NCBI GenBank assembly: GCA_027490725.1
Contig: JAIXXN010000034.1
Coordinates: 1-54,823, forward strand
From: Oxalobacteraceae bacterium
GTDB lineage: Bacteria; Pseudomonadota; Gammaproteobacteria; Burkholderiales; Burkholderiaceae_D
Reading direction: 5' to 3'
DNA: 54,823 nt
The notes under the pieces are model-generated. The model was not told the origin of the DNA. It did no database searches and worked only from the letters and a program-made list of their open reading frames with translations. A program made the position numbers and the translations under genes. This document shows, piece by piece, positions 1-9,176 of the stretch. The first letter of the stretch is position 1, and every line of letters starts with the position of its first letter.

Positions 1-103
1 GCTCCTGGCTCAACGTCACTACCTCGATTGTTTGCTTGTTCCTAGTCATATGCACAGTCCTATTCCTATCCGTAAGAATAACGCATAGGCTGTGTCCGGT
101 GAA

Positions 104-655
104 TCAGGGGGCTATCTCAACACGTACCGTCTTAAGCTCGGGAAGCATTGCAGCTATACGGGCATCACGTTCCCTCTCCCTCGCCCCCAAATCTCCTAAG
201 TTTGCTCGGTGAGTAGCCGCTTTTCGGAGAAAATATTTTCTAAACCTTTCCAACAATTGTTCTAGTTCTGCAATCGTACGATCATATGGAAGCACCATAG
301 CCAACTGGTTCTGCAACGGAATTCCATCTACCACAAGGGTTGAATCGTCGCTCGAAAAATAGACAGGACCACTGATCGAGCGAAATCGAACTTGCGGCTC
401 ATCGCTTAACTTGATGTAATTTTCAGGTTCTATCGGAACCAGCAGACTTGATATATTCTCATTACTTTCCCAGTAACGATAGGAGACCGATCCTTGATGT
501 ATGAGGCACGCCAATTCAATCAACGTTTGCATTACAGATTGGGGTGGGGCAATTAGCGCTCCCCACGGATAGAAGTGACCAATAGGGATATCCAGGCTCC
601 TCGCCACCCATTGCATTGATCGATGTGACAATGTGTGAGTTTTTCTAATTGGCAA
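104..655 (-). CDS. Hypothetical protein, left edge of defence island
   Basis: I do not recognise this 183-residue protein. It begins with TTG at 655; an internal ATG at 616 (residue 14) is a possible alternative, and neither has a clear ribosome binding site. The product looks soluble: a mixed alpha/beta N-terminal part rich in aromatic residues, then a charged helical C-terminal third (from about residue 130) with many Arg and Glu. No signal peptide or membrane segment is visible. It is divergent from the ABC-3C operon starting at 780, with about 125 bases between them that would carry both promoters. Base composition matches the AT-rich island rather than the core. It could be a regulator or accessory of the neighbouring system, or an unrelated passenger. 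Confidence 0.5.
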   Translation of the reverse strand: MPIRKTHTLSHRSMQWVARSLDIPIGHFYPWGALIAPPQSVMQTLIELACLIHQGSVSYRYWESNENISSLLVPIEPENYIKLSDEPQVRFRSISGPVYFSSDDSTLVVDGIPLQNQLAMVLPYDRTIAELEQLLERFRKYFLRKAATHRANLGDLGARERERDARIAAMLPELKTVRVEIAP

Positions 656-779
656 GATGTTATGCTAAATAGTTATGGGCGAAAGCCGGACGGAGGATTG
701 CTGTTGCAGGCAACTAGCCTCGTCTTGCTGAGCTCCTAAAGCACCAATGAACGATGCGCAGTAGAACAGGAGGCAACAT

Positions 780-1997
780 TTGAGTTCGGCACCGAAAAAT
801 GATGGAAGCCACTCTGCCGTCAGTGCGGCACTAGGCTTTTATTACCAATCGCTATATGCGCTCCTTTCCATTTTAAGGGCACACCACGACGATGCCGCCG
901 TGTGCCTTGAGCGCCTTGACGATGTAGAGATTATTACTAACGGACAATCGCTTCTTACCCAACTGAAGCATTCGCTGAGTAAACAACCCGCTTCAGTGAC
1001 ACTTAGTTCTGTAGCGTTATGGAAAACGCTGAAAGCTTGGATCGACGTCCTCCCCTCAGTAAATCTGAACGATACTCGCTTCCAACTCGTGACTGTAGCA
1101 CCGCTCTCTCAAGGGAACCCGCTCGAAGTACTTCTCGACGAATCACCCCGATCTGCGTTACTCATACTTCTTCAAAAGGAAGCCGAACGAGTTTTAGCGG
1201 AGCATCAAGCTAGTAAAGATAAAAATTCGTATCCTTTAGCACATGCTGATCGCATTTCCAGCTGCACTAAATATCTCGCTCTAACGGACGTTGTTCGAGC
1301 TCAGCTTCTCGCCCGGATAACCATTCAACCGGGGGCCACAAATATAAAAAGCGTTCCCGATGAAATAGCAAAGGAATTAAGAAATTTTTCCCCCGACCGC
1401 AGAAATGATATCACCCAAAAACTTATAGAGTGGTGGGATCTACAAGTGATCTATTCATTCTGTGACAAAAGAAACAGAGCAATCTCAATGCTTGAAGTCC
1501 AAGAAAAGCTAACAGAGATCGCGGGAGAGATCGAACGCGATGAATTGTTAGCTGACTTCCAGTTCGCCACCCCTCCCGATGAGCACATCCCTCCGTCTTT
1601 AATTGCTAAGCAAATTCAATTGGTGAAGGGAACCTCAAGCGAGGTTCAGTCGGCGGAGCGCGAAGAGTGGAGAACACGATCTCAACGCCACAAATGGCTG
1701 AGTAATCGCCTAGACATGGCTGTACGCATCCTAACATACGACGCGCTACTCATTGAGGAATGGCGGCTCAAACACGGCATTATGGTTGAGACGCTATCAA
1801 CTGCTCAAGAGAAAGACAAATGCGCATCAGGACTTGAACTATTCAGGTGGTCATTCAATAACGCATATATGCAGCTTCCACCCTTTGCACGTAATTGGAA
1901 CACCACCTATTACGTTAGAGGAAGTTATCAGGTTTTAGCGGTGGAAAAAACCGTGGGTTGGCATCCAGAATATCTGGCCTTACTTAAGGATAAGTAA
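780..1997 (+). CDS. ABC-3C system effector, DUF4297-like nuclease
   Basis: First gene of a three-gene operon of the ABC three-component (ABC-3C) type, predicted in comparative-genomics work to be a conflict/anti-phage system. The N-terminus has the G-F-x-Y-Q motif (residues 19-23) and a restriction-endonuclease-like acidic/lysine pattern: Glu44, Asp47/Asp48, then Q-L-K (61-63). This fits the DUF4297-type PD-(D/E)xK nuclease head; the remaining 300 or so residues would be the ABC-3C C-terminal module that contacts the partner proteins. The start is TTG at 780, chosen because an AGGAGG ribosome binding site lies just upstream and no ATG fits. Its stop overlaps the next start by one base (TAATG), so it is translationally coupled. 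Nuclease activity is inferred from the motifs only. Confidence 0.75.
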   Translation: MSSAPKNDGSHSAVSAALGFYYQSLYALLSILRAHHDDAAVCLERLDDVEIITNGQSLLTQLKHSLSKQPASVTLSSVALWKTLKAWIDVLPSVNLNDTRFQLVTVAPLSQGNPLEVLLDESPRSALLILLQKEAERVLAEHQASKDKNSYPLAHADRISSCTKYLALTDVVRAQLLARITIQPGATNIKSVPDEIAKELRNFSPDRRNDITQKLIEWWDLQVIYSFCDKRNRAISMLEVQEKLTEIAGEIERDELLADFQFATPPDEHIPPSLIAKQIQLVKGTSSEVQSAEREEWRTRSQRHKWLSNRLDMAVRILTYDALLIEEWRLKHGIMVETLSTAQEKDKCASGLELFRWSFNNAYMQLPPFARNWNTTYYVRGSYQVLAVEKTVGWHPEYLALLKDK

Positions 1998-2479
1998 TGA
2001 CCATTGCACGTGATGTTCTGGCAGAAACAAACCCTGCCCTTTGCTGCGCAGTTTTTTCTGAATTTTGTTTGGCATATAAAAAGTCGCATAAATCGGGGCT
2101 AGCTCCTTCCGTAGCTCTTGCATACCTGATTTTACCCATTGTAATCTCCGAAGAGTTCGCGGAAACTTTTGATGGCTGCAAAAAAGAGACTGGACTCATA
2201 GTCTGGTTAAATAGAAACCCGCAAATTATTACTGAACTATCGAAAAAAGTTAATTCAACGCTAGATATTACTACTACAGCTATACAGTTCGGAAATCTCA
2301 CAGGTGCGCTACGTCTAACCAGCACTGGAGAACTAGAGTCGACATTTAAAAAATTCCCTTCCAATGTGGCAGGTGGCGTATTTAAGGCGACATTTAGTCG
2401 AGCACGTTTATTTGGAACATGGACCGCCGCAACAGGGTCACCTAGAGCGGTTCTAGAAGCATTTGGAGTCTCGGTATGA
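1997..2479 (+). CDS. ABC-3C system middle component
   Basis: Small 160-residue protein between the nuclease-like effector and the SMC-like ATPase. Gene size, position and overlaps on both sides (1 base upstream, 4 bases ATGA downstream) match the middle component (MC) of ABC-3C systems, thought to bridge ATPase and effector. The chain is helical at its start, with several hydrophobic stretches but no convincing membrane helix, and no catalytic motif is visible. Assignment rests mainly on context: the flanking genes are recognisable while the MC sequence itself is poorly conserved across families. It should be co-expressed in fixed ratio with its neighbours through the overlapping start and stop codons. 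Confidence 0.7.
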   Translation: MTIARDVLAETNPALCCAVFSEFCLAYKKSHKSGLAPSVALAYLILPIVISEEFAETFDGCKKETGLIVWLNRNPQIITELSKKVNSTLDITTTAIQFGNLTGALRLTSTGELESTFKKFPSNVAGGVFKATFSRARLFGTWTAATGSPRAVLEAFGVSV

Positions 2480-4491
2480 AGCGTTGGAATATTGCTAGCA
2501 TTTTCTTCATCGGCGAAGATAACGCGTTTAGGGCTATAGGCTTAGACCCTGGACGTGTGAACATTATCACGGGCGCGTCTGGCACTGGCAAATCAGCAAT
2601 CATTAAGGCATTGGACTATTGCCTGGGTTCATCCAAATGCCAACTTCCTGTCTACGTGCGGCGACGGTGTATAGCTGTTGGTGTGAAATGGGTCAAAGGA
2701 GATGACGAGATGATTTCGTGTCGCCAAGTTCCATTCGTTGGAAAGTCTCCTAATGCTCACATGTTTGTGACCACGGGTCGAAATCTTAGAATTCCTCGAA
2801 CTGTTAGCGAATTCGAAGGCAAAGGGACAATTGAAGCCAGTAAAGCAAGCTTGGGGTACGCGTTCGGTATCGAAGCGAGCTCAAAGGTTGAAATTGCTCC
2901 GCAAGAAGGCGAGCCACGCGATCGACCTACAGTTCGCCAGTTCACACCTTATGTCTTCGTCACCAAAGAGGTGATTGATAGCGAGACAGTTCTTCTCCAT
3001 GGACTGGACGATAATCGTAAGGCTTGGCACATAATTTCTTCGATGCCATATTTCTTAGGAGCTGTTACAGGATCAACGGCTGCGGCAGAAAGAAGATTAA
3101 AGCAAGCACGTCGAGCACTGGAAATTGACATTGCACGTGACGAGGCTAGGCAGAAAAAAGATAGCCTGTTGAAGCAACGATCACGAGTGCTACTCAGCGA
3201 GGCACGACAACTCGGCTTGGCAGAAGATCCTCCAGCAGTGGCGGACGAAAAGGAACTACTGAGGCTGCTGCAGGAAGCCATATCACCATCGGCGCGTGTC
3301 CCGCAGTACCCAAACGCAACTCAACTCGACAAACTGCAGGAGGACCGGCAAGCAACCCTGCGCGAACTAAACCAGACCAAACGGAAAGCGCGCGCAGCGG
3401 GGACGGCCGCTCAAGAGTCCCAAAACTACGAGTCTGCGGTCAACAGTCAACGCGAAAAGCTGGCCATTGCTGAGCATCTGCATCTCCTTGATGTTTCTAC
3501 AATCTGTCCAGTATGTGAGTCTCACACGGACAAAGGTGCAAAACTTGCCGCAGCCATGAAATTGTCATTAGACATGATTCGCTCCGAGTCAAGTTCAATC
3601 GAACGCTTACGCCCTCAAATAGATGCAGCGACACAGAAGTTAGACCAGCAAACAGAGGAATTGAGCAGGAAACTTAGAGAGATCGATGCAAGCATTACCT
3701 CCTCACTCAATCAAATTGCAGAGGCAAAGAATTTTACTGATCTTGCACAGTTACATGCCTACTTTAGAGGTAAAGCAACTTATTTCCTAGAAACGATTGA
3801 TGATCAGCTTCTACGCCCCGCGAAAGATTTAACGCAACAACAAGAGGAAATTGCCGAGCTAGAGACTTTAGTTGACTCGGACAATCGCCGAATTCGAGTA
3901 CGACGTGCGGAAGATTCGGTATCGAGGTATGCGACGGAAGCATTCTCCAAACTCCCCAAAGTCGAACCTTGCGTAGACGCAGAACTCCTGTTTTCCACAT
4001 TGGGACCGCAAATTAAGATTATTGAAGCAGGCCCTAAACATGCGGTGCTTTCAATGGCTGATGCCGGTTCAGATCAGAACTGGCTAGCAGTTCATGTGGC
4101 GTTAGCCTTTGGACTTCAAAGACACTTCGAAAAGGAACATAGACCAGTTCCCGGTTTGATTGTGATGGACCAAGTGAGCCGTCCATATTTCCCCAACCAG
4201 GGAGAAAGCACATACGAATCGGAAGAGGATAACGAAGCTGACGTTAGTCGTGACGTAGATCGTCCCGACGAAGTTTCTATTGGATTGGACGACGAAGACT
4301 ATTTGGCCATGCGTCAACATATTGACTTTCTCTTTAAAGAAGTTGCCGCACGCAATGATCTACAGGTGTTGTTGCTTGAGCATGCCTATTTTCCTGACGA
4401 CCAACGCTATGTGCAAGCAACGAAAGAACGCTGGACTCGAGCGTCAGGCAAGGGACTAATTCCTCGAGACTGGAAAATGCGGCAGTACTAA
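2476..4491 (+). CDS. ABC-3C SMC-like ATPase, DUF3732 family
   Basis: Rad50/SMC-like ATPase of 671 residues and the motor of the ABC-3C operon. The Walker A loop is G-A-S-G-T-G-K-S with Lys39. A long charged coiled-coil region (about 200-500) is interrupted by a C-P-V-C motif (Cys344, Cys347) resembling a Rad50 zinc hook. The C-terminal part holds a Walker B-like hydrophobic strand ending in M-D-Q-V-S-R-P (Asp565), which is characteristic of DUF3732 proteins; the usual ABC Asp-Glu pair is here Asp-Gln. The family is predicted to sense DNA or nucleoprotein structures and license the partner nuclease. It overlaps the middle component gene by 4 bases; a 90-base gap follows before the next system, so the operon probably ends here. 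Confidence 0.82.
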   Translation: MKRWNIASIFFIGEDNAFRAIGLDPGRVNIITGASGTGKSAIIKALDYCLGSSKCQLPVYVRRRCIAVGVKWVKGDDEMISCRQVPFVGKSPNAHMFVTTGRNLRIPRTVSEFEGKGTIEASKASLGYAFGIEASSKVEIAPQEGEPRDRPTVRQFTPYVFVTKEVIDSETVLLHGLDDNRKAWHIISSMPYFLGAVTGSTAAAERRLKQARRALEIDIARDEARQKKDSLLKQRSRVLLSEARQLGLAEDPPAVADEKELLRLLQEAISPSARVPQYPNATQLDKLQEDRQATLRELNQTKRKARAAGTAAQESQNYESAVNSQREKLAIAEHLHLLDVSTICPVCESHTDKGAKLAAAMKLSLDMIRSESSSIERLRPQIDAATQKLDQQTEELSRKLREIDASITSSLNQIAEAKNFTDLAQLHAYFRGKATYFLETIDDQLLRPAKDLTQQQEEIAELETLVDSDNRRIRVRRAEDSVSRYATEAFSKLPKVEPCVDAELLFSTLGPQIKIIEAGPKHAVLSMADAGSDQNWLAVHVALAFGLQRHFEKEHRPVPGLIVMDQVSRPYFPNQGESTYESEEDNEADVSRDVDRPDEVSIGLDDEDYLAMRQHIDFLFKEVAARNDLQVLLLEHAYFPDDQRYVQATKERWTRASGKGLIPRDWKMRQY

Positions 4492-4601
4492 CACCTCGGC
4501 AACATTTCGGCAGGTGACTATTTTATTTTTAGAATCTGCCAAATACGTCATGCCTGTCGAGAAAAAAATAAAAACCCTACGTTTTGATTCGGATACATAC
4601 C

Positions 4602-6170
4602 ATGGCTCTAAAAAAAATGAAATTCAAGGTAATTGGTCGGCACGATGTTATACCATCTGCTCAGAATATCGCTTATCTAATTAAAGACGCGTGGGATGAT
4701 TGGGGCGAGTTTAACACCTTGTTCAGGCTAGTGGTTCTCGACGACACTGGAGAAAAACATGCTATCGGCGAATTAAAGATAGGCGAATTTTCGATGCCGA
4801 AAGGCCAGCGATCGCCTGCCCTTCCCGAAGCCTTTCCCTTTCTCGAGGATAGTTTCTTTTCGCTCGGGCAGGATAATAGCTATTATGCCAACTTGCATAA
4901 GCTTAAATCGGGTATCCGAAATGAGATACTGAAAAAATTAAACGACGTTGTTGTTGACGAAGAACTATTAGAGCGTGCTATTCCGGAACGTGTCACGAAG
5001 ATATCTTTACTCAGATCAGTTAGCGTTTCAAGCATACGAGGTCAATTCCGCCGAATTTTAGAGGGCCACGCAATTTTGACTACGTATGCATTCGCGTACA
5101 CCCTTCCGAAGCAACGAGGCTCTGACTCAGTTCCAATTAAACTACATTTCAAGGTAAAACCGGATACTTTACCACCTTCCAATATTCACGTTTTGATTGG
5201 TCGAAACGGTGTTGGCAAAACCCACATTTTAAACAAAATGGCCCTTGCGTTGAAAAGTGAAGGCAAGTCGCCTTCGACCAATGGATCATTTGAATTTGAT
5301 GAAGATATAAATGATGAGCAATTCGCCAGCGTTATATCTATATCCTTCAGCGCATTCGATCCATTTCAACCACTACCTGAAACCAAAGATAAATCTCTTG
5401 GCGTCACATATTCCTACGTAGGTCTCAAACGACAAAATAATATTGGCGGAAAGGTGGGCACTCCAAAAACACCTGAAATACTTCGCCGAGAGTTTGTGAA
5501 AAGCCTAAGGTCATCCCTACAAGGAGCAAGCCGAGAACGTTGGTTAAAGGTAATGTCGCTGTTTGAAGACGACCCCAATTTTCGCGATGCGCAAATAACT
5601 TCATTGGACGAGGTTCTCGATGAAGAATTGGCAGAAGAGGATGAGTCAGATTTTGACGCAGAAGCAGGTTCGCGTTTTGACGCGTTGAGTACAGGTCATA
5701 AATTAGTTGCACTCACGCTAACTAAGTTAGTCGAACTAGTTGAAGAGAGGACTTTAGTCCTCTTTGATGAGCCGGAATCACACTTGCATCCTCCACTTTT
5801 GGCCCAATTCATTCGTGCGATTTCCGAGCTGCTAACGGATCGCAATGGAGTAGCCATACTAGCTACTCACTCCCCCGTAGTCCTACAGGAAGTGCCTAAA
5901 ACCTGCGCTTGGGTTCTAGCGCGCTCCGGAAGTTTGACATCAGCAGACAGGCCTGAAGAAGAGACATTTGGGGAAAATGTGGGGGTACTGACCCGCGAAA
6001 TATTCGGGCTAGAAGTCATGAATTCAGGATTCCACAAACTGATCACCAAAGCTGTCTCACGATCGGATTCTCTGGAATCAGTTATGGCGGAGTTTAACAA
6101 CAAGATTGGCGTTGAGGGTCGTGGGATAGCACGTGCTCTTTTTTCTGCAAAGCGGAAGACTGAACAATGA
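4602..6170 (+). CDS. Septu-like AAA/ABC ATPase (PtuA-like)
   Basis: Predicted ATPase of 522 residues. The first 190 residues are a non-ATPase N-terminal region. The P-loop follows as G-R-N-G-V-G-K-T (Lys206), then an acidic insert, an L-S-T-G-H-K signature-like motif, Walker B ending F-D-E-P-E-S-H-L-H (Asp389, Glu390) and an A-T-H-S-P H-loop, all typical of OLD/ABC-type defence ATPases. It overlaps an HNH nuclease gene by 4 bases (ATGA), the arrangement of the Septu system (PtuA ATPase with PtuB HNH nuclease). I place the start at the ATG at 4602; an in-frame TTG at 4584 is possible and neither has a strong ribosome binding site. Other ATPase-HNH defence pairs share this layout, so Septu-like is safer than Septu. 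Confidence 0.72.
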   Translation: MALKKMKFKVIGRHDVIPSAQNIAYLIKDAWDDWGEFNTLFRLVVLDDTGEKHAIGELKIGEFSMPKGQRSPALPEAFPFLEDSFFSLGQDNSYYANLHKLKSGIRNEILKKLNDVVVDEELLERAIPERVTKISLLRSVSVSSIRGQFRRILEGHAILTTYAFAYTLPKQRGSDSVPIKLHFKVKPDTLPPSNIHVLIGRNGVGKTHILNKMALALKSEGKSPSTNGSFEFDEDINDEQFASVISISFSAFDPFQPLPETKDKSLGVTYSYVGLKRQNNIGGKVGTPKTPEILRREFVKSLRSSLQGASRERWLKVMSLFEDDPNFRDAQITSLDEVLDEELAEEDESDFDAEAGSRFDALSTGHKLVALTLTKLVELVEERTLVLFDEPESHLHPPLLAQFIRAISELLTDRNGVAILATHSPVVLQEVPKTCAWVLARSGSLTSADRPEEETFGENVGVLTREIFGLEVMNSGFHKLITKAVSRSDSLESVMAEFNNKIGVEGRGIARALFSAKRKTEQ

Positions 6171-7009
6171 GAAAACTTGCAAAGCCAACTCGAGATGCTA
6201 AGAGTGTATATGAGCTCTGCATTAGCAGAGTAAAAAAGGCGACATTAAAAGCGTCACTAACGGCGATTTCTCCAACTGTCCAGGCAGAAGCAGCCTCCTA
6301 CGAGATCAGCGCAACAGCCGGAAGCCTGCATACAATGGCGACCTTCCCCAATATTGGCGGGTTGAGCAATAAAGAATTTAACAAAGTTTACACCGGAAGA
6401 ATGGCTAGCCCAAAAGCACCGGGGCGAGCCATATACGATGAAATTTTTATATCCTCTAAAATTTGTCCATTGTGCGGGCATGGTAAAGTCACCACAGTTG
6501 ACCATCATTTACCTAAAGCACACTATCCAGCCTTAACCGTCACTCCGATTAATTTGGTACCGGCATGCTCTGATTGCAACAAACTGAAAGACGACGTTAT
6601 TAGCACCGCAGCGTCTAGACAAACAATCCATCCCTACTATGACGATTTTGATTCTGAACAGTGGCTATTTGCCGACATCAATCAAATAGAACGGGTTTTT
6701 TACTTCCACGTAAAAAAGCCAACGAGCTGGAGCCAAACAAAATTTCTTAGAGCAAAATTTCATTTGAAGACTTTCGAATTAGCTATTTTATTTTCCCTTC
6801 ATGCGATAGAGGAACTCAACGATAGATTACTAACGCTTGAAAAAATATTAGCAGCAGGAGGTTCACAAGAGGTAATGGATGATTTCTTAGATACTGCGGA
6901 AAGCTGCAAAAGCAACCACTTGAATTCCTGGAAAACAGCAATGTATCAGGCGTTAGCCAACTCTCCGTGGAGTTGCGCTGGGGGATTCCGCGATTTGGCT
7001 GCAGGCTAA
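6167..7009 (+). CDS. HNH endonuclease, Septu-like (PtuB-like)
   Basis: Protein of 280 residues whose centre is an HNH nuclease fold: a C-P-L-C knuckle (Cys100, Cys103), the D-H-H catalytic stretch (112-114), Asn129 and a second C-S-D-C knuckle (Cys134, Cys137). The four cysteines would bind the structural zinc, and His113 or His114 would be the general base with Asn and a downstream residue completing the HNH triad. The C-terminal 120 residues are helical and may form the ATPase-binding part. The start overlaps the stop of the ATPase gene by 4 bases, so both are made together. By analogy with Septu, the ATPase would hold the nuclease in check until phage infection or nucleotide depletion; that is inference from the family. 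Confidence 0.75.
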   Translation: MRKLAKPTRDAKSVYELCISRVKKATLKASLTAISPTVQAEAASYEISATAGSLHTMATFPNIGGLSNKEFNKVYTGRMASPKAPGRAIYDEIFISSKICPLCGHGKVTTVDHHLPKAHYPALTVTPINLVPACSDCNKLKDDVISTAASRQTIHPYYDDFDSEQWLFADINQIERVFYFHVKKPTSWSQTKFLRAKFHLKTFELAILFSLHAIEELNDRLLTLEKILAAGGSQEVMDDFLDTAESCKSNHLNSWKTAMYQALANSPWSCAGGFRDLAAG

Positions 7010-7118
7010 TTCGATTCCTACTTGACAGAATAGGCGTGATGCGTATCCAAGGGGTTATACATGCCATACTGAAAGTGTGCCCTTCATTCCCTTAATATAG
7101 CTTCAAAGAAAGAGTTAG

Positions 7119-9167
7119 ATGCAACCCAATAAAGTCTCACCACTAGCACTCTTCAGTCAACCTCTTCAATACTTAGTCCCGATTTTTCAACGGGGATACG
7201 TTTGGACGATCGAACGGCAAATTCAGTTGCTTTGGTCAGATATCGCAGAGCGAGCGATAGAATTAACTAGATATCAAGAGCTAATGGTGCAAGCTCGACA
7301 AAACGGCTCCTCGCATATGCTTAAGCAGCCTCGGAAACACTTCCTTGGAACAGTCATCATCACCGATCATCAACCGGGCCGTCCTGGCGAACCAATCACA
7401 GCCGAAGTGATCGACGGCCAACAACGCATGACTACGACACATTTGCTTGCGTTAGCTTTCCGAGACGCAGTGGCGGGGGCTGACGATATTTATCTAAAGC
7501 AGTCGCTCGATGTGTACACGCATAACAGTGCAGCGTATAAGGAGCCCCACTATCACTATAAAGTTTGGCCAACCAATGCAGGACGCGCAGAGATGAGTGC
7601 GCTGGCGGAAGCCCGCTCTGTAGATAAAGTATGCGAGTTATACCCAATCCTAACCATCGGCAGCGGAAGGGCCAAAAAGCGTATTCGTCGCCCTCTGCTC
7701 GTGGAGGCATATCTATATTTTTACGGAGTCATTTCCATGTATCTGCGTGGGAAAGACTTTGACGAGGTAGTTCCCAACAAGGTTGACGACGCGCTTACAG
7801 AGCTATTACAAGAGGTAGGCGCATACGTCGAAGAAACATGGGCAACACAATGGATTCATGCGATACGTCACGATACACAACCCAGCCTTCCGTTCGAGGA
7901 CTTACCTATCCTCGCTGAGCGTATTCCGCTGCTGTTGGCAACATTGACGGATTACATCCAGCTGATTGAATTACGTTTAAGCCCGGAAGACGATGCTCAG
8001 GTCATATTCGAATCTCTGAATGCACGGGGAGAACGCCTAACACCCGCTGACTTGGTTCGCAATTTTGTCTTCCTTGAAGCAACTCGGGCGAACGCCCTTG
8101 TCGATGTTCTCTACAAATCGCACTGGCAGGATTTTGATGAAGCACCGACAGAAAAAGGAGCGATTAGCAAGAGTAAACTTTTCTGGAAGGTTGAAGAACG
8201 GCAAGGGCGGCTAACCAATACACGCCTCGATACATTTTTGTACCACTACGTTTCAATGCGAACGATGGATGACGTAAAGCTAGACCACGTCTTCGAGTCT
8301 TTTAAGCAATGGTGGTCAATGGCTAATCGCGACGTGGGCAATGAACTCGCTCGCTTAAAACAGTCTGCCTCGCTCTTTAGGTCACTTATCCTGCCAGATA
8401 GAACTACGCAACTCGGACGATTTGCGCATAACATGCGCGTGCTTGACAGTTCGACGATGACCCCCGTTGTGCTCTATCTAGGAGAGTGCCTTACTACCAA
8501 CTCTAAAGAATTTTTGGCTTGTCTACAACTCCTGGAATCCTATGTTGTTAGACGCGCCGTATGCGGCCTAACCGCAAAAGCGTACAACCGAGTATTTCCC
8601 CAGCTCCTAAAGAAGTTGTCATCATCGGGTCAGCCAACAGTTGCAGCGATAGCTCAACATCTAATTGGGCTAACGGGTAATACGCAAAACTGGCCGGGTG
8701 ACGACGAATTTGCAGCCGCATGGTTAGCGGGAACTACCTATAAAGGCTTACGATCAGCTAAAACAAAAATGCTTTTAGAAGCACTTGAACTAGGTTCCCG
8801 AAATACGTTCCACCACGAAATGCAAACACTACCGACTGTACCGCTTCACGTTGAACACGTCTTGCCAGTCGCCTGGAGAGAACATTGGTCGTCTCCAGGG
8901 GACGAAAATGCAGAGAGTGTTCGCGACCAAGTACTGCACAATATAGGCAATCTAACTTTGTTGACCGAGAAGCTTAATCCTTCGCTCAGCAACCACACTT
9001 TTGACAAAAAAAGGCCAGAGATAACTAAGAGCTTGCTATCGTTGAATTCATACTTCCAAGACGTTCGCTGGATCGCAGAAGGTGCTGGATGGCATGAGCA
9101 TGAGATACGTAAGCGCGCTGAATCCCTCTTTAATGTAGCGATTAAGATCTGGCCGCATACCGTGTAA
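7119..9167 (+). CDS. DUF262/DUF1524 (GmrSD-type) restriction nuclease
   Basis: Single-chain DUF262 plus DUF1524 protein, the architecture of GmrSD type IV restriction enzymes that cut modified phage DNA. The N-terminal DUF262 carries the F-Q-R-x-Y-x-W motif near residue 24 and D-G-Q-Q-R (99-103), the nucleotide-binding and hydrolysis signature of the family. The C-terminal DUF1524 carries H-V-E-H (577-580), followed by the H-N-I-G-N-L-T-L-L and L-S-N-x-x-F motifs, which together form an HNH-type nuclease. Length (682) fits fused GmrSD proteins. A purine-rich AAGAAAGAG lies before the ATG at 7119. The next gene follows after only 9 bases, suggesting a two-gene unit. Dependence on modified cytosine is not readable from sequence. 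Confidence 0.85.
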   Translation: MQPNKVSPLALFSQPLQYLVPIFQRGYVWTIERQIQLLWSDIAERAIELTRYQELMVQARQNGSSHMLKQPRKHFLGTVIITDHQPGRPGEPITAEVIDGQQRMTTTHLLALAFRDAVAGADDIYLKQSLDVYTHNSAAYKEPHYHYKVWPTNAGRAEMSALAEARSVDKVCELYPILTIGSGRAKKRIRRPLLVEAYLYFYGVISMYLRGKDFDEVVPNKVDDALTELLQEVGAYVEETWATQWIHAIRHDTQPSLPFEDLPILAERIPLLLATLTDYIQLIELRLSPEDDAQVIFESLNARGERLTPADLVRNFVFLEATRANALVDVLYKSHWQDFDEAPTEKGAISKSKLFWKVEERQGRLTNTRLDTFLYHYVSMRTMDDVKLDHVFESFKQWWSMANRDVGNELARLKQSASLFRSLILPDRTTQLGRFAHNMRVLDSSTMTPVVLYLGECLTTNSKEFLACLQLLESYVVRRAVCGLTAKAYNRVFPQLLKKLSSSGQPTVAAIAQHLIGLTGNTQNWPGDDEFAAAWLAGTTYKGLRSAKTKMLLEALELGSRNTFHHEMQTLPTVPLHVEHVLPVAWREHWSSPGDENAESVRDQVLHNIGNLTLLTEKLNPSLSNHTFDKKRPEITKSLLSLNSYFQDVRWIAEGAGWHEHEIRKRAESLFNVAIKIWPHTV

Positions 9168-9176
9168 TTCCGTGCA

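Noticed and set aside
4602..7009. Retron with PtuA/PtuB effectors
   Set aside because: No reverse transcriptase gene or msr/msd-like structure lies next to the ATPase/HNH pair.
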